From assembly GCA_027027005.1 (NCBI GenBank), contig JALVMN010000381.1:1-62025 (forward strand): a DNA stretch of 62,025 nt, given 5' to 3'. Positions 1 through 8,152 of this stretch are shown here, one piece after another; within the stretch, counting starts at the first letter, position 1, and each line of letters begins with the position of its first letter. The notes under the pieces were generated by a model that saw only the letters and a program-made list of their open reading frames with translations, was not told the origin of the DNA and made no database searches. This DNA is from Desulfobacterales bacterium (GTDB lineage: Bacteria > Desulfobacterota > DSM-4660 > Desulfatiglandales > Desulfatiglandaceae). The position numbers and the translations under genes were made by a program.

Positions 1-31
1 GGGTGGAGGAGCTGGAGGAGGGTTTTAGAAA

Positions 32-763
32 ATGGCAAAGAGTCCGCGTGATCCAAAGGAGATATTTCCGGCCGTAACAGAGGAGCTGAGGTCCATATTT
101 GGCGGGGAGCTTTCCAGCATAGTCTTATATGGGAGTGCTGCCACCTCAGACTACAGGCCCGGTAGATCTGACATAAACTTCATGGTGGTGCTAACAGAGG
201 ATGGGATCCAAAATCTGGACCTTGCCTTTGGATTCGTTTCAAAATGGAGAAAAAGGGGAGTTGCGGTCCCCTTGTTTCTCACCGAAAGTTACATTATGGC
301 GTCCCTGGATGTCTTCCCTCTGGAATACCTGAATTTTCAGAGTGCCTATGTTGTGGTGTACGGCCCTGACCCGTTGAGAGAACTCACATTTGATCCCCAG
401 TGGGTCAGACTTCAGTGCGAGCGTGAAATAAAGGGAAAGCTGTTATTACTCCGGGAGGGGTTTCTGGAGAGTGAGGGCAAGGCCTCAATCCTAAAACAGA
501 TCATCCGCAATTCCATTGTCTCCTTTGTGGCCATATTTGAAGGGCTCTTGTTCCTCAAAGGCCTCTCATCCCCTAAGGACAAACGGGCCAAGATAAAGGC
601 CGTCACAGAGGCCTATGGTCTGGATTCGGGTCTGTTTGAAAGACTCTTGGATGTAAGAGAGGGGATATACAACCCCGGCAAGGAGGAATTATTAAAAATA
701 TTTAAGTCGTATCTTTCACAAGTGAGGTTGTTGGGCCAGAAGGTGGATCAGCTGGTTATTTAA
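32..763 (+). CDS. nucleotidyltransferase-fold protein with altered active site
   Basis: This 243-residue protein has a MNT/KNT-type nucleotidyltransferase core at residues 30-55: a hydrophobic strand, then GS (34-35), then SDIN (46-49). The family motif is GS-x(8-11)-D-x-D, in which two aspartates bind the catalytic metal. Here the second is Asn49, so activity may be lost or altered. The C-terminal half is alpha-helical and unlike anything I recognise. The ATG is preceded by GGAGGAGG about 12 nt upstream. It lies 21 nt before lemA and may share its transcript. It is not a canonical MntA antitoxin: no HEPN partner gene is visible, though the gene is at the window edge. Substrate unknown. Confidence 0.6.
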   Translation: MAKSPRDPKEIFPAVTEELRSIFGGELSSIVLYGSAATSDYRPGRSDINFMVVLTEDGIQNLDLAFGFVSKWRKRGVAVPLFLTESYIMASLDVFPLEYLNFQSAYVVVYGPDPLRELTFDPQWVRLQCEREIKGKLLLLREGFLESEGKASILKQIIRNSIVSFVAIFEGLLFLKGLSSPKDKRAKIKAVTEAYGLDSGLFERLLDVREGIYNPGKEELLKIFKSYLSQVRLLGQKVDQLVI

Positions 764-784
764 TATGAGGGTCAGGAGGTGGGT

Positions 785-1354
785 ATGAAGAGGAACCTGT
801 TAATTATACTGGGAATAATTTTTATCCTGGTGGTGGTGCCACTGCTGTGGGTAAAGAGCACATACAATGCACTGGTGCGCATGGATGAGGCGGTAAAGGC
901 CGCCTGGGCCCAGGTGGAAAACCAGCTTCAGCGCCGCTATGACCTCATACCCAACTATGTTGAGACCGTAAAGGCCTATGCTAAACACGAAAAAGAGGTA
1001 TTCATCAAGGTGACAGAGGCGCGCTCAAAGGTGGCAGGCGCCAAGACCATCCCTGAGAAGATCCAGGCAAACAATGATCTTTCGGCGGCCCTGGCACGCC
1101 TCCTGGTGGTGGTGGAACGATATCCGGATCTGAAGGCCAACCGCAACTTCATTCGCCTCCAGGACGAGCTGGCTGGCACGGAAAACCGCATAGCCGTAGA
1201 AAGAAGGCGTTTCAATGAGGCCGTGCGTGCATATAATACAAAGCTCCGCTCCTTTCCCACCAACATAATTGCTTCCCTCTTTGGCTTTGAAAAGGCCCAG
1301 TTTTTCCAGGTACCAAAGGAGCGCCAGGAAGCCCCCAGGGTGAAGTTCGACTAA
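785..1354 (+). CDS. lemA: LemA family protein
   Basis: This is a 189-residue LemA protein: one N-terminal membrane anchor (residues 3-24), then the family's long helical bundle, with the typical phrases YNALVRMDEAVKAAWAQVEN and RRYDLIPNYVETVKAY followed by AVERRRFNEAVRAYN. The C-terminal segment carries the usual FFQVP-type ending. LemA proteins are exposed outside the inner membrane and their biochemical role is unsettled. I chose the ATG at 785 because AGGAGGT sits 5-6 nt upstream; an in-frame GTG at 779 lies inside that site. LemA is often followed by TPM-domain genes, but none is present here. Confidence 0.9.
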   Translation: MKRNLLIILGIIFILVVVPLLWVKSTYNALVRMDEAVKAAWAQVENQLQRRYDLIPNYVETVKAYAKHEKEVFIKVTEARSKVAGAKTIPEKIQANNDLSAALARLLVVVERYPDLKANRNFIRLQDELAGTENRIAVERRRFNEAVRAYNTKLRSFPTNIIASLFGFEKAQFFQVPKERQEAPRVKFD

Positions 1355-1682
1355 GCCTTCCCAAAAGGCCTGGAAACTTGACAAGATAAGCCACTGGGCG
1401 CTAAGGTGCTGGGTAGTCTTGCTGGCAGAGGCACCCCATCGATTCTTAGATGTGTGGATATGTTGTTTATTTGTCTGAAATTTGGGTTTAAGTTCAAGTA
1501 CCGTCTGGCCAGGACCAAATCCCTTGAGCCGCCATAGCTTTACCTAATCCAACCATTCCAAAAATCCGATAACTTAATTGAAGGCCGACCCTCTCATGGA
1601 GGAGAGGGGAATACCAAGGTGTGCCTTTCGTGTCCACGGTGAAGGTAGGGGGTTACGTTTCCAAGAAAAAGCGGGGGCAGGT
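1355..1682. other. intergenic stretch, no gene seen
   Basis: About 330 nt between lemA and the KamA-like gene. I see no convincing coding sequence, strong hairpin with T-tract or consensus promoter. The KamA-like frame is open back to 1578, but the codons before 1683 look non-family and lack a ribosome binding site. Confidence 0.4.
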
Positions 1683-2828
1683 ATGAAGAGACCTAAATAC
1701 ATCAGCAAGATCTCGGATATTTCGGAGGCCAGTGGTTCGGAAAAAAGCTCAATGAGAGAGGTGGAAAAGAGGTTCAGGTTTCTCTCAAACAGCTATTATC
1801 TTTCGTTGATAGACTGGAATGACCCTGATGACCCCATCAGGCGCCTGATAGTGCCTCACCCTGATGAGCTGGCCGAGTGGGGCGCCATAGATCCTTCCAA
1901 TGAAGAGAGTTATACCATAATGCCCGGGCTTCAACACAAGTACAAGTCCACTGCCGTGTTGTTGGTGAGCAAGGCCTGTGGGGGAATCTGCCGTTACTGC
2001 TTCAGGAAACGCCTCTTCATGGGTGTTCAATCAGACATCCTGCGCGACTTTGACGCTGCATACGATTACATAAAGGAGCACAGGGAAATCAGCAATGTCC
2101 TGCTCACTGGTGGAGATGCATTAATGCTTTCCACCAAAAAACTCGATAAGATGATTGAGGCCCTTTTCAAGCTGGATCATGTGGGAATCGTGAGGCTGGG
2201 CACAAAGATGCTTTCCTTTGACCCGTTCAGGGTGGTAAACGATCCAGCCTTCGTGGAAATGGTGAGGAAATACAAGGGCAAAGGGAAAAGCATTTATATC
2301 GTCACCCATTTCAGCCACACTAAGGAGTTGACCCAGGTGGCCAGGGAAGCGGTGGCGATGTTACAGGATGCAGGAGGAGTGCTGGTCAACCAAACCCCTC
2401 TCATCAGAGGAGTAAACGATGACCCTGACACCCTGGCCAAGCTGTTCAGGGAACTCTCGTTCCTCGGGATTCCGCCATACTATGTGTTCCAGTGCAGGCC
2501 TGCGGTGGGAAACAATGCTTACGCTGTCCCCATTGAGGAGGGCTACGAGATATTCGAAGCTGCCAAGAGCATGGTCTCAGGCCTTGCCAAGAGGGCCAAG
2601 TATGTGATGTCACATTCCACTGGCAAGTTGGAGATGGTGGGTAAAGGAGAAAAATACATGTATTTCAAGTACCACAGGGCAGCAAAGGATGAGGACAGTG
2701 GAAAGTTCGTGGTGGCCGAGAGGAACCCGGAGGCCTACTGGTTCAACGATTATAAAACCATTGTGGATGAATTTCCCATAAAATGGGCAGGCTCCAGCGC
2801 CACCCAATTCCAGGGGCTGGCGTTATGA
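1683..2828 (+). CDS. KamA family radical SAM protein (lysine 2,3-aminomutase-like)
   Basis: From the ATG at 1683 this is 381 residues. The radical SAM cluster motif is C99-GGI-C103-RY-C106 (CX3CX2C, with the CRYC typical of KamA/EpmB enzymes). It is followed by VLLTGGDALML (the GGE/GGD SAM-binding motif) and NQTPLIRGVNDD, also typical of the family. Aminomutases hold PLP through a lysine in a C-terminal glycine-rich loop. Here the corresponding stretch reads HSTGKLEMVG, with a candidate lysine in a less glycine-rich setting, so substrate and even PLP use are uncertain. Known relatives act on lysine, beta-lysine, glutamate or EF-P. No epmA or efp gene is nearby. The gene stands alone. Confidence 0.8.
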   Translation: MKRPKYISKISDISEASGSEKSSMREVEKRFRFLSNSYYLSLIDWNDPDDPIRRLIVPHPDELAEWGAIDPSNEESYTIMPGLQHKYKSTAVLLVSKACGGICRYCFRKRLFMGVQSDILRDFDAAYDYIKEHREISNVLLTGGDALMLSTKKLDKMIEALFKLDHVGIVRLGTKMLSFDPFRVVNDPAFVEMVRKYKGKGKSIYIVTHFSHTKELTQVAREAVAMLQDAGGVLVNQTPLIRGVNDDPDTLAKLFRELSFLGIPPYYVFQCRPAVGNNAYAVPIEEGYEIFEAAKSMVSGLAKRAKYVMSHSTGKLEMVGKGEKYMYFKYHRAAKDEDSGKFVVAERNPEAYWFNDYKTIVDEFPIKWAGSSATQFQGLAL

Positions 2829-2863
2829 AGCCCCAAAAAGCTGGTGAGGGAGCGTGATAGCGC

Positions 2864-3556
2864 ATGTACAATGTAGCCATTGAAGAGACCTATCAGGATG
2901 GACAGATAGTGTTCAGGGAAGGCAGCTCAGGGGACTGGGTCTATATAATTCTTTCCGGTTCCATCGAGATATCCAAGATGGTGGGAGGAGAGAAGTATAT
3001 AATTGAGATCCTCAAACCAGGCGATGTCTTTGGAGAGCTGGGATTCATCGGAGGAATCAAGCGGACGGCCACTGCAAGGGCCATAGGCGAGACTACCCTG
3101 GGTATCATTGACCGCGAGTTTTTGGACGAGGAATTCAACAAGCTCTCGGGCCAGTTCAGGGCCATCCTGGTGGCCATTACCCACAGGTTCAAGAAGATGC
3201 TGGAGAGGGCCTGTGAATACTCGGTGCGCTCAGAGGCCCGCATCCCAAAGGCCCTGTCCCTGGTCTTCAAGGATCGCGATTCCTTTGTGAAGGCCTATAC
3301 GGGCAACATAAGCGTGGGGGGGCTTTTTATAAAAACCGAAAACCCGCTCAGGCCGGGGAGGCAGTTTATGCTCAAGCTCCAGCTACCAGGAGTTTCCAAT
3401 CCTTTGCAAATCAAGTGCGAGGTGGTCTGGTCCAGGAAGAGGGAGGAGGGGAGCCCTGGAAAACCCGCTGGAATGGGTGTGAAGTTCATCGAAATCGCTG
3501 AAAAAGACTACAAACTAATCAAGAACTATATTGCCGGCCTCCCTGTCAATGACTGA
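2864..3556 (+). CDS. cyclic-nucleotide-binding domain / PilZ domain fusion protein
   Basis: This 230-residue protein joins two second-messenger domains. Residues about 10-115 are a cNMP-binding beta-roll, with the phosphate-binding-cassette-like GDVFGELGFIGGIKRTATA (family consensus GE-[LI]-x(n)-R-[ST]-A). Residues about 125-228 are a PilZ domain: RSEAR fits the RxxxR element and NISVGGLF fits the [D/N]xSxxG element that together bind c-di-GMP. No output domain (HTH, kinase) is present, so the protein probably acts by protein contact. It follows the KamA-like gene by 35 nt and overlaps trmB tail-to-tail by 11 nt. A class III cyclase is encoded at 40382-42100. Confidence 0.85.
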   Translation: MYNVAIEETYQDGQIVFREGSSGDWVYIILSGSIEISKMVGGEKYIIEILKPGDVFGELGFIGGIKRTATARAIGETTLGIIDREFLDEEFNKLSGQFRAILVAITHRFKKMLERACEYSVRSEARIPKALSLVFKDRDSFVKAYTGNISVGGLFIKTENPLRPGRQFMLKLQLPGVSNPLQIKCEVVWSRKREEGSPGKPAGMGVKFIEIAEKDYKLIKNYIAGLPVND

Positions 3557-4487
3557 TCACCTCCTGCTGAGAGACTATTGCCTCAAAGACCAGGTCCACC
3601 GCCTTTTGCACTCCCCATGTGGGCACTATGGAAGAACCCTTGGCAGGCCCCACTAGCCAATAATCTCCTCTATTTACCACCTGTATCCAGAAGTCTTGGG
3701 TGAAGGCCCCTTCGGCCACAAAGGCCCTTATCATGGCCTTTTTTCTCACCGGATCATAGATGGTCTCCTTGAACTCCACCACCACAGCTCCGTCCTTATG
3801 GCCTCGAAGTATTAATTTTTCTGGGAAAAAATCGGCTACCCTGTGCGTCTTCAATGCGATCTCCTTTTTTTCCTCTATGTCCAAGTGTTCAACCTTGTGG
3901 AAGGTGAGCTGAAAGAATTCCTTTTGCCCCAACCGGCTCCATTTTTTTTCATATTTGGTGCCAAAGGAAGGCCCTATGGTCTCCAGCTCCAAGGCCAAGC
4001 CTGTGCCTTGAGCTTGCTCCATTACCCATTCGCAGAAGGGGCCATGATCTGTTACCAGCATGATCTCGCCTCCTGTCTCCAGCCTGCTGTTTAAAAGCCG
4101 CAGGAAATCCCTGGAAAAGAGCCTGTGTTTTTGGTGCCTTTTTTTCGGCCACGGGCATGGGAAGAGGCTGTAGATCCTTTGGATACTCTCCTGTCCAAAA
4201 AGCCACTCAAAGGCCACACGGGCATCTGACTGAATAAGCCTTACATTTGAGATGGCCTCCTTTGAAATGGCCCTCAGGGCCTTTCTGATGGAGATCCATC
4301 CCACCTCGATTCCCACAAAATTGTGCAAGAAATTTTCTTTTGCCCGGCTTACCAGATAATCACCACGGCCGAAGCCGATTTCAACCTCAATGGGGCGGTG
4401 GCTCCCGAATACCTGATCCCAATCAATGGGCTTGGGTAAACGCAGCCATGGTAAAAGGGGGTCTAAGGATATATACTTTGGCTCCAT
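3546..4487 (-). CDS. trmB: tRNA (guanine-N7-)-methyltransferase with C-terminal extension
   Basis: TrmB makes m7G46 in the tRNA variable loop using SAM. The SAM-binding motif VEIGFGRGDYLVSRA is near residues 35-49, and the family signature PCPWPKKRHQKHRLF is near 118-132; its cysteine replaces the usual aspartate of DPWPKKRH. At 313 residues the protein is some 90 longer than the common 210-240-residue form. The extra C-terminal domain contains VADFFPEKLILRGHKDG; extended TrmB proteins are known in some thermophiles. The gene faces the PilZ fusion gene and overlaps its end. Confidence 0.9.
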   Translation of the reverse strand: MEPKYISLDPLLPWLRLPKPIDWDQVFGSHRPIEVEIGFGRGDYLVSRAKENFLHNFVGIEVGWISIRKALRAISKEAISNVRLIQSDARVAFEWLFGQESIQRIYSLFPCPWPKKRHQKHRLFSRDFLRLLNSRLETGGEIMLVTDHGPFCEWVMEQAQGTGLALELETIGPSFGTKYEKKWSRLGQKEFFQLTFHKVEHLDIEEKKEIALKTHRVADFFPEKLILRGHKDGAVVVEFKETIYDPVRKKAMIRAFVAEGAFTQDFWIQVVNRGDYWLVGPAKGSSIVPTWGVQKAVDLVFEAIVSQQEVISH

Positions 4488-4624
4488 GCTTGCCGATTCA
4501 ATTCCTATGGGGACAGAGGCTATAGCCTACTATAGCACTGTTTGGTATTTTTCCAAAGATAGGTGCAGGAAGCGTGCAGCCCCCCGATGGGGCGGCAATA
4601 GCAGAGAAAACTGTCTTAAAGTGT

Positions 4625-4654
4625 TTGACCATAAAGGCCGTTTTCTACTATGTT
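4625..4654 (+). promoter_or_regulatory. candidate sigma-70 promoter
   Basis: TTGACC and TATGTT are separated by 18 nt, about 30 nt upstream of the first of three co-directional small genes starting at 4683. The match is imperfect and unsupported by other evidence. Confidence 0.35.
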
Positions 4655-4682
4655 GCAACTATAAACCAAAGGGGGGAGTCAG

Positions 4683-4919
4683 ATGGAAGAGAGTGGAAAA
4701 CCCTATAAAAAAGAGTTCCGGCCCATCACCATCAAGACCTCTGAGGGCTCCACCATTCAAGGCAAGGTGAATCTCGGGGTAAAGGAGAGGGTGTCTGAGC
4801 TGTTCACCAAGTCTGATCAGGCCTTCATCGTGCTGGTGGATGCAACAACAAAGGAGGGGACAGGCAAGGTATTGTTCGTGAACAAGAACCACATCGTGTG
4901 GGTGGAGCCGGAGGACTGA
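4683..4919 (+). CDS. small conserved-looking protein of unknown function
   Basis: This 78-residue acidic protein has no signal peptide and no cysteine. A GGGGGGAG-type ribosome binding site lies close upstream. Alternating hydrophobic residues (AFIVLVDATT, KVLFVNKNHIVWVEP) suggest a small beta-barrel. It resembles short proteins annotated as DUF6812-like, but that is memory rather than a search. It is the first of three tightly spaced plus-strand small genes (4683, 4966, 5327), probably one transcript. Confidence 0.65.
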   Translation: MEESGKPYKKEFRPITIKTSEGSTIQGKVNLGVKERVSELFTKSDQAFIVLVDATTKEGTGKVLFVNKNHIVWVEPED

Positions 4920-4965
4920 ATAGCCTATTCATTACAGAAGACACGAGAAAGGAGAATCGAGGTTC

Positions 4966-5313
4966 ATGGCATCCAAGAGCAAGACGGTTCGGCTTGAGCA
5001 AAAGGCCTATTGGGAGGGCAAGCTGGAGCAGCGCTTGAATGAACTGGCCCAAAAAGGCCTGGATCCGCAAAAGGCTTCCAGGGACCCTCAAGTGAGGCGA
5101 TTGAGGGCAAAGTTGAGGGAAACCGAGGCCAGGATCCAGGTCATAGAGGCCCTTGAGCGCAAGAACCAAGAGATGGCCCGCAAAAAGGAGGAAAAGGCAA
5201 AGAAACCAAAGGAGCCCAAGACAAAGAAGAAAAAGGCCGAAGAAGAGAAAAAGGAGCTGAGCAAACGCCAGCAAAAGAAGCAGAAGAAGAAGCAACAAAA
5301 GGCCAAGGGTTGA
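4966..5313 (+). CDS. lysine-rich coiled-coil protein
   Basis: 115 residues, start ATG 16 nt after an AAAGGAGA site. Residues 8-65 are amphipathic with heptad spacing. Residues 68-115 are almost wholly Lys, Glu and Gln, ending in KKQKKKQQKAKG. Such tails bind nucleic acids nonspecifically in many proteins, but no fold is recognisable. It lies between two other small genes and is separated from the next by only 13 nt. Function unknown. The high A content of the tail reflects AAG/AAA codons, not a simple repeat. Confidence 0.6.
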   Translation: MASKSKTVRLEQKAYWEGKLEQRLNELAQKGLDPQKASRDPQVRRLRAKLRETEARIQVIEALERKNQEMARKKEEKAKKPKEPKTKKKKAEEEKKELSKRQQKKQKKKQQKAKG

Positions 5314-5326
5314 TGATTTCAAGAAA

Positions 5327-5755
5327 ATGGACAGGGACCAACTTATAGCAATCATCAAAGGGCGCCTGGGGCTGAGTGATGAGGAATTTGATCGCATCCA
5401 ATCTCAGCCCAAATACCAAAGGCTCTTTGACCATGCCTTGGAGGCTAGCAACTACCGCCTGGTGGCAGAGGTGGTGGACTCCATAGGCTGCCATTCCGGC
5501 CACCACGTGGGCCAGAAGATATGGTTTGATTCCACTGGAAATCTCCTTACAAAAGAGGCCCCATCCAGGGTTTGTGCCTTCCTCATGCCGAATCTCACGG
5601 TGCTTATCAATGCATTTTTCGAGAACCTTATGAATGGTCGGGACCCCAATGAAGTTATCTTTAACAGGACGGGCTGCTTTGACGTGGGGGTTGCCTGCGG
5701 GGGATGGGGCCGTGTGGTGGTGGAGATGAAGGCCGTAAAGGTCCAAAAGGATTGA
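5327..5755 (+). CDS. TIGR04076-like small protein
   Basis: 142 residues. The central GCHSGHHVGQKIWFDSTGNL and the later NLTVLINAFF resemble a family of short proteins known as TIGR04076, whose members carry a Cys-x-x-Gly-His-x-x-Gly pattern near the start and an acidic-polar C-terminal strand; the match is from memory. Function of that family is unknown. Four cysteines (in GCHSG, RVCAF, TGCFD and VACGG) could bind metal. Its ATG follows the coiled-coil gene by 13 nt, so the two are probably co-translated. Confidence 0.55.
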   Translation: MDRDQLIAIIKGRLGLSDEEFDRIQSQPKYQRLFDHALEASNYRLVAEVVDSIGCHSGHHVGQKIWFDSTGNLLTKEAPSRVCAFLMPNLTVLINAFFENLMNGRDPNEVIFNRTGCFDVGVACGGWGRVVVEMKAVKVQKD

Positions 5756-5840
5756 CTTGACCAAATAAGCGACTAATTTTTGATGAAGATCGGCCTTTGC
5801 CCTTGGAACAATACTTGGTTTGCCAGGTGGAGTTTAGAAT

Positions 5841-6737
5841 ATGGATTGCTCGGTAGATACAGAAGGCATGCACTATGAGGGGACCATTATCAGGCCCCCC
5901 AGCGAGGCCTACAGCATTTTGTTGCAGGTCACAGTGGGGTGTTCCCACAACAAGTGCACTTTCTGTGGAACATATAAGGACAAAAGATTCAGGATCAAGG
6001 ATGACGAGACCATCCTGAGCGACATCCTGTTTGCCTCAAAATACATGAGGGCCCAGGACAGGGTCTTTCTCATGGACGGAGATGCCTTGATTATTCCCCA
6101 AAAGCGGCTTTTGTGGATCCTGGAGCAGATAGAGGAGCACCTGCCGTGGGTGAGGCGGGTGGGTGCCTATGCCAATGCCAAGGGCATAAGGATGAAGACC
6201 CTCGAGGAGCTGAAGGAGCTCAAGCGCCACGGCCTCGGGATCCTCTACCTGGGAGTGGAGACAGGGGATGACCGGCTCCTAAAAAAGATCAGAAAGGGCA
6301 CCTCTGCCCGCAACCTCATAGAGATGGGGCGCAAGGTGAGGGAGGCCGGCATAAAGCTTTCGGTTACGGTCCTCCTAGGGATCGGGGGCAAGGAACTCTC
6401 ACTGGAGCACGCCAGGGCCACCGGAGAGCTGTTGAGCGAGATGGACCCCAATTATGTGGGAGCCCTCACCTTGATGCTGATTCCAGGGACTCCCCTCTAC
6501 CGAGATTATGTGGAGGGGCGCTTTGAGCTCCCGTCAGAGAGGGAGTTACTCCTTGAGCTGAGAGAGATGCTCGCCCATACCAACCTGAGCCAGGGGCTGT
6601 TCATGTCCAACCATGCCTCCAATTACCTCCCCATAAAGGCCAGGCTCCCCAGAGGGAAGCAGGAGGCCTTGGACCTGATTGATGCGGCTCTACGAGGTGA
6701 GGTGGGCCTCAGGCCCGAGTGGATGAGGGCCCTTTAA
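5841..6737 (+). CDS. radical SAM protein with CX4CX2C cluster motif
   Basis: 298 residues; an internal ATG at 5871 (MHYEGTIIRPPSEA) is an alternative start. The cluster-binding motif reads C-SHNK-C-TF-C, with four rather than three residues between the first two cysteines. Then come MDGDALIIP (the SAM-binding glycine region) and LYLGVETGDDRLLKKIRKGT, typical of the COG1032/Elp3-like radical SAM fold. No second cluster or B12 domain is present. The reaction is unknown. The last 29 nt overlap the convergent thioesterase gene. Confidence 0.8.
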   Translation: MDCSVDTEGMHYEGTIIRPPSEAYSILLQVTVGCSHNKCTFCGTYKDKRFRIKDDETILSDILFASKYMRAQDRVFLMDGDALIIPQKRLLWILEQIEEHLPWVRRVGAYANAKGIRMKTLEELKELKRHGLGILYLGVETGDDRLLKKIRKGTSARNLIEMGRKVREAGIKLSVTVLLGIGGKELSLEHARATGELLSEMDPNYVGALTLMLIPGTPLYRDYVEGRFELPSERELLLELREMLAHTNLSQGLFMSNHASNYLPIKARLPRGKQEALDLIDAALRGEVGLRPEWMRAL

Positions 6738-7161
6738 GGGCACTTGATAGAATTTGATGGATATCTTCCGGGATGTGGGTTGCCTTGAAAGCGGCAGGGT
6801 CTGAGACATCCAGGCATATTCGCCTCTCAAAGCCATCTACCATCAGTTCATGCTCAGGCATCCTGTAGATCCTGTGGGCCAAGGTCAGGGACTTTGCTCT
6901 GAGTTCCTCCACTGTGGTGATGAGACACACCTTGTCAAAATACCTGCCTGGAGAGAGGTACCTGCATCCAGTCTCAACCAACCCAAATTGGATATTTCTG
7001 CCTTTCCACAAGGTTCCCAGGTTGATCCCCAATGAATCAAAAAAGGCGTGAGCAGCCTCATCCATCCATTCATAGTACCTGGGATAAAAGACTATACCCA
7101 GGGCATCCAGTTCGCCCCATGTAATGCTCTTCTCCAGGGTGTGTTGCATTGGATCAGTCAA
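6709..7161 (-). CDS. acyl-CoA thioesterase, 4HBT/YbgC type hotdog fold
   Basis: 150 residues with the hotdog-fold active-site segment GELDALGIVFYPRYYEWMDE near residues 17-36. The aspartate of ELDALG corresponds to the catalytic Asp of YbgC and 4-hydroxybenzoyl-CoA thioesterase. The likely reaction is hydrolysis of a short- or aryl-CoA thioester. It overlaps the end of ftsY by 8 nt and lies downstream of it, so smc-ftsY-thioesterase probably form one minus-strand transcript. Natural substrate not deducible. Confidence 0.8.
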   Translation of the reverse strand: MTDPMQHTLEKSITWGELDALGIVFYPRYYEWMDEAAHAFFDSLGINLGTLWKGRNIQFGLVETGCRYLSPGRYFDKVCLITTVEELRAKSLTLAHRIYRMPEHELMVDGFERRICLDVSDPAAFKATHIPEDIHQILSSALKGPSSTRA

Positions 7162-8146
7162 AGATGGCCCCTACGAATTCTTCTGGATCAAATGGTCTCA
7201 GATCCTCCACCTTCTCGCCAATTCCAATGAAGTGGACGGGGAGGTTCATCTGATGACATATGCCAACCACTATACCGCCCTTTGCGGTTCCGTCCAACTT
7301 GGTAAGTATCAGGCCTGTAACGCCGAGGGCCTCGTGGAACATCTTGGCTTGGCTTATGGCGTTTTGGCCAGTAGTGGCATCCAGCACCAGCCAGACCTCG
7401 TGGGGGGCGCCGGGCAGCTTCTTGCCAATCACGCGCTTTACCTTCTGCAATTCCTCCATCAGGTTTTTCTTGGTATGAAGTCTCCCAGCCGTGTCTATGA
7501 GCACCACGTCCAGGCCACGGGCAACTGCTGCTGCGATGCCGTCAAATGCCACGGCAGAAGGGTCTGCCCCTGATTTTTGCTTCACCACATCGGCCCCCAC
7601 CCTCTGGCCCCATATCTCCAATTGTTCTATGGCCGCGGCCCTGAATGTATCAGATGCCACCAACATTACCTTTTTGCCCTGCTTTATGAGCTGGTGGGCC
7701 ACTTTGCCTATGGTGGTGGTCTTTCCCACACCATTGACTCCCACCACCATGATCACCAGGGGAGGTTTTTCAGGCCATCTGATGGAGGCAGGGCCAGGGG
7801 ATTGGAGAAACCCCAGGATCTCACGGCGCAATACCGTCTTCAGCTTGGCCGGATCGCTCAGCTCCTTCCTGGCCACCTTTTCCTGGACCATGTCTATGAG
7901 TTCCTGGGTGGTCTCAACACCTAGGTCAGACGTAAACAGTATCTCTTCCAGCTCCTCCATCACCTCGGGCGTTATCTCCTTCTTGCCCAAGATAAGGCGG
8001 TCCAGCCTACCGGTGATGGAGGAGCGGGTCTTTGAGAGGCCCTCTTTTAGACGCCGAAAGAGGCCCTTTTTCTCCTCAGGAGGGGACTCTTTGGGTCTTT
8101 GTTCATCTTCTTGTTGTTTGCCCTTGCTCTTGAAAAAACCGATCAT
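7154..8146 (-). CDS. ftsY: signal recognition particle receptor FtsY
   Basis: 330 residues. FtsY is the membrane-associated GTPase that receives SRP-bound ribosomes. A short charged N-terminal A region (residues 1-35) is followed by the N domain helices and the G domain: GVNGVGKTTTIGKVA (P-loop), DTFRAAAIEQL, DTAGRLHTKKNLMEEL, TKLDGTAKGGI and GIGEKVEDLRPF. The short A domain is normal for this group. It starts 6 nt after the smc stop, so the two are co-transcribed. Confidence 0.97.
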   Translation of the reverse strand: MIGFFKSKGKQQEDEQRPKESPPEEKKGLFRRLKEGLSKTRSSITGRLDRLILGKKEITPEVMEELEEILFTSDLGVETTQELIDMVQEKVARKELSDPAKLKTVLRREILGFLQSPGPASIRWPEKPPLVIMVVGVNGVGKTTTIGKVAHQLIKQGKKVMLVASDTFRAAAIEQLEIWGQRVGADVVKQKSGADPSAVAFDGIAAAVARGLDVVLIDTAGRLHTKKNLMEELQKVKRVIGKKLPGAPHEVWLVLDATTGQNAISQAKMFHEALGVTGLILTKLDGTAKGGIVVGICHQMNLPVHFIGIGEKVEDLRPFDPEEFVGAIFD

Positions 8147-8152
8147 GCTATC

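Noticed and set aside
1578-1682. Longer start for the KamA-like protein
   Set aside because: 35 extra residues without family resemblance or ribosome binding site; ATG 1683 begins the recognisable protein.
4426-4770. Plus-strand frame overlapping the trmB start and the 4683 gene
   Set aside because: Covers two better-supported genes and a likely promoter.
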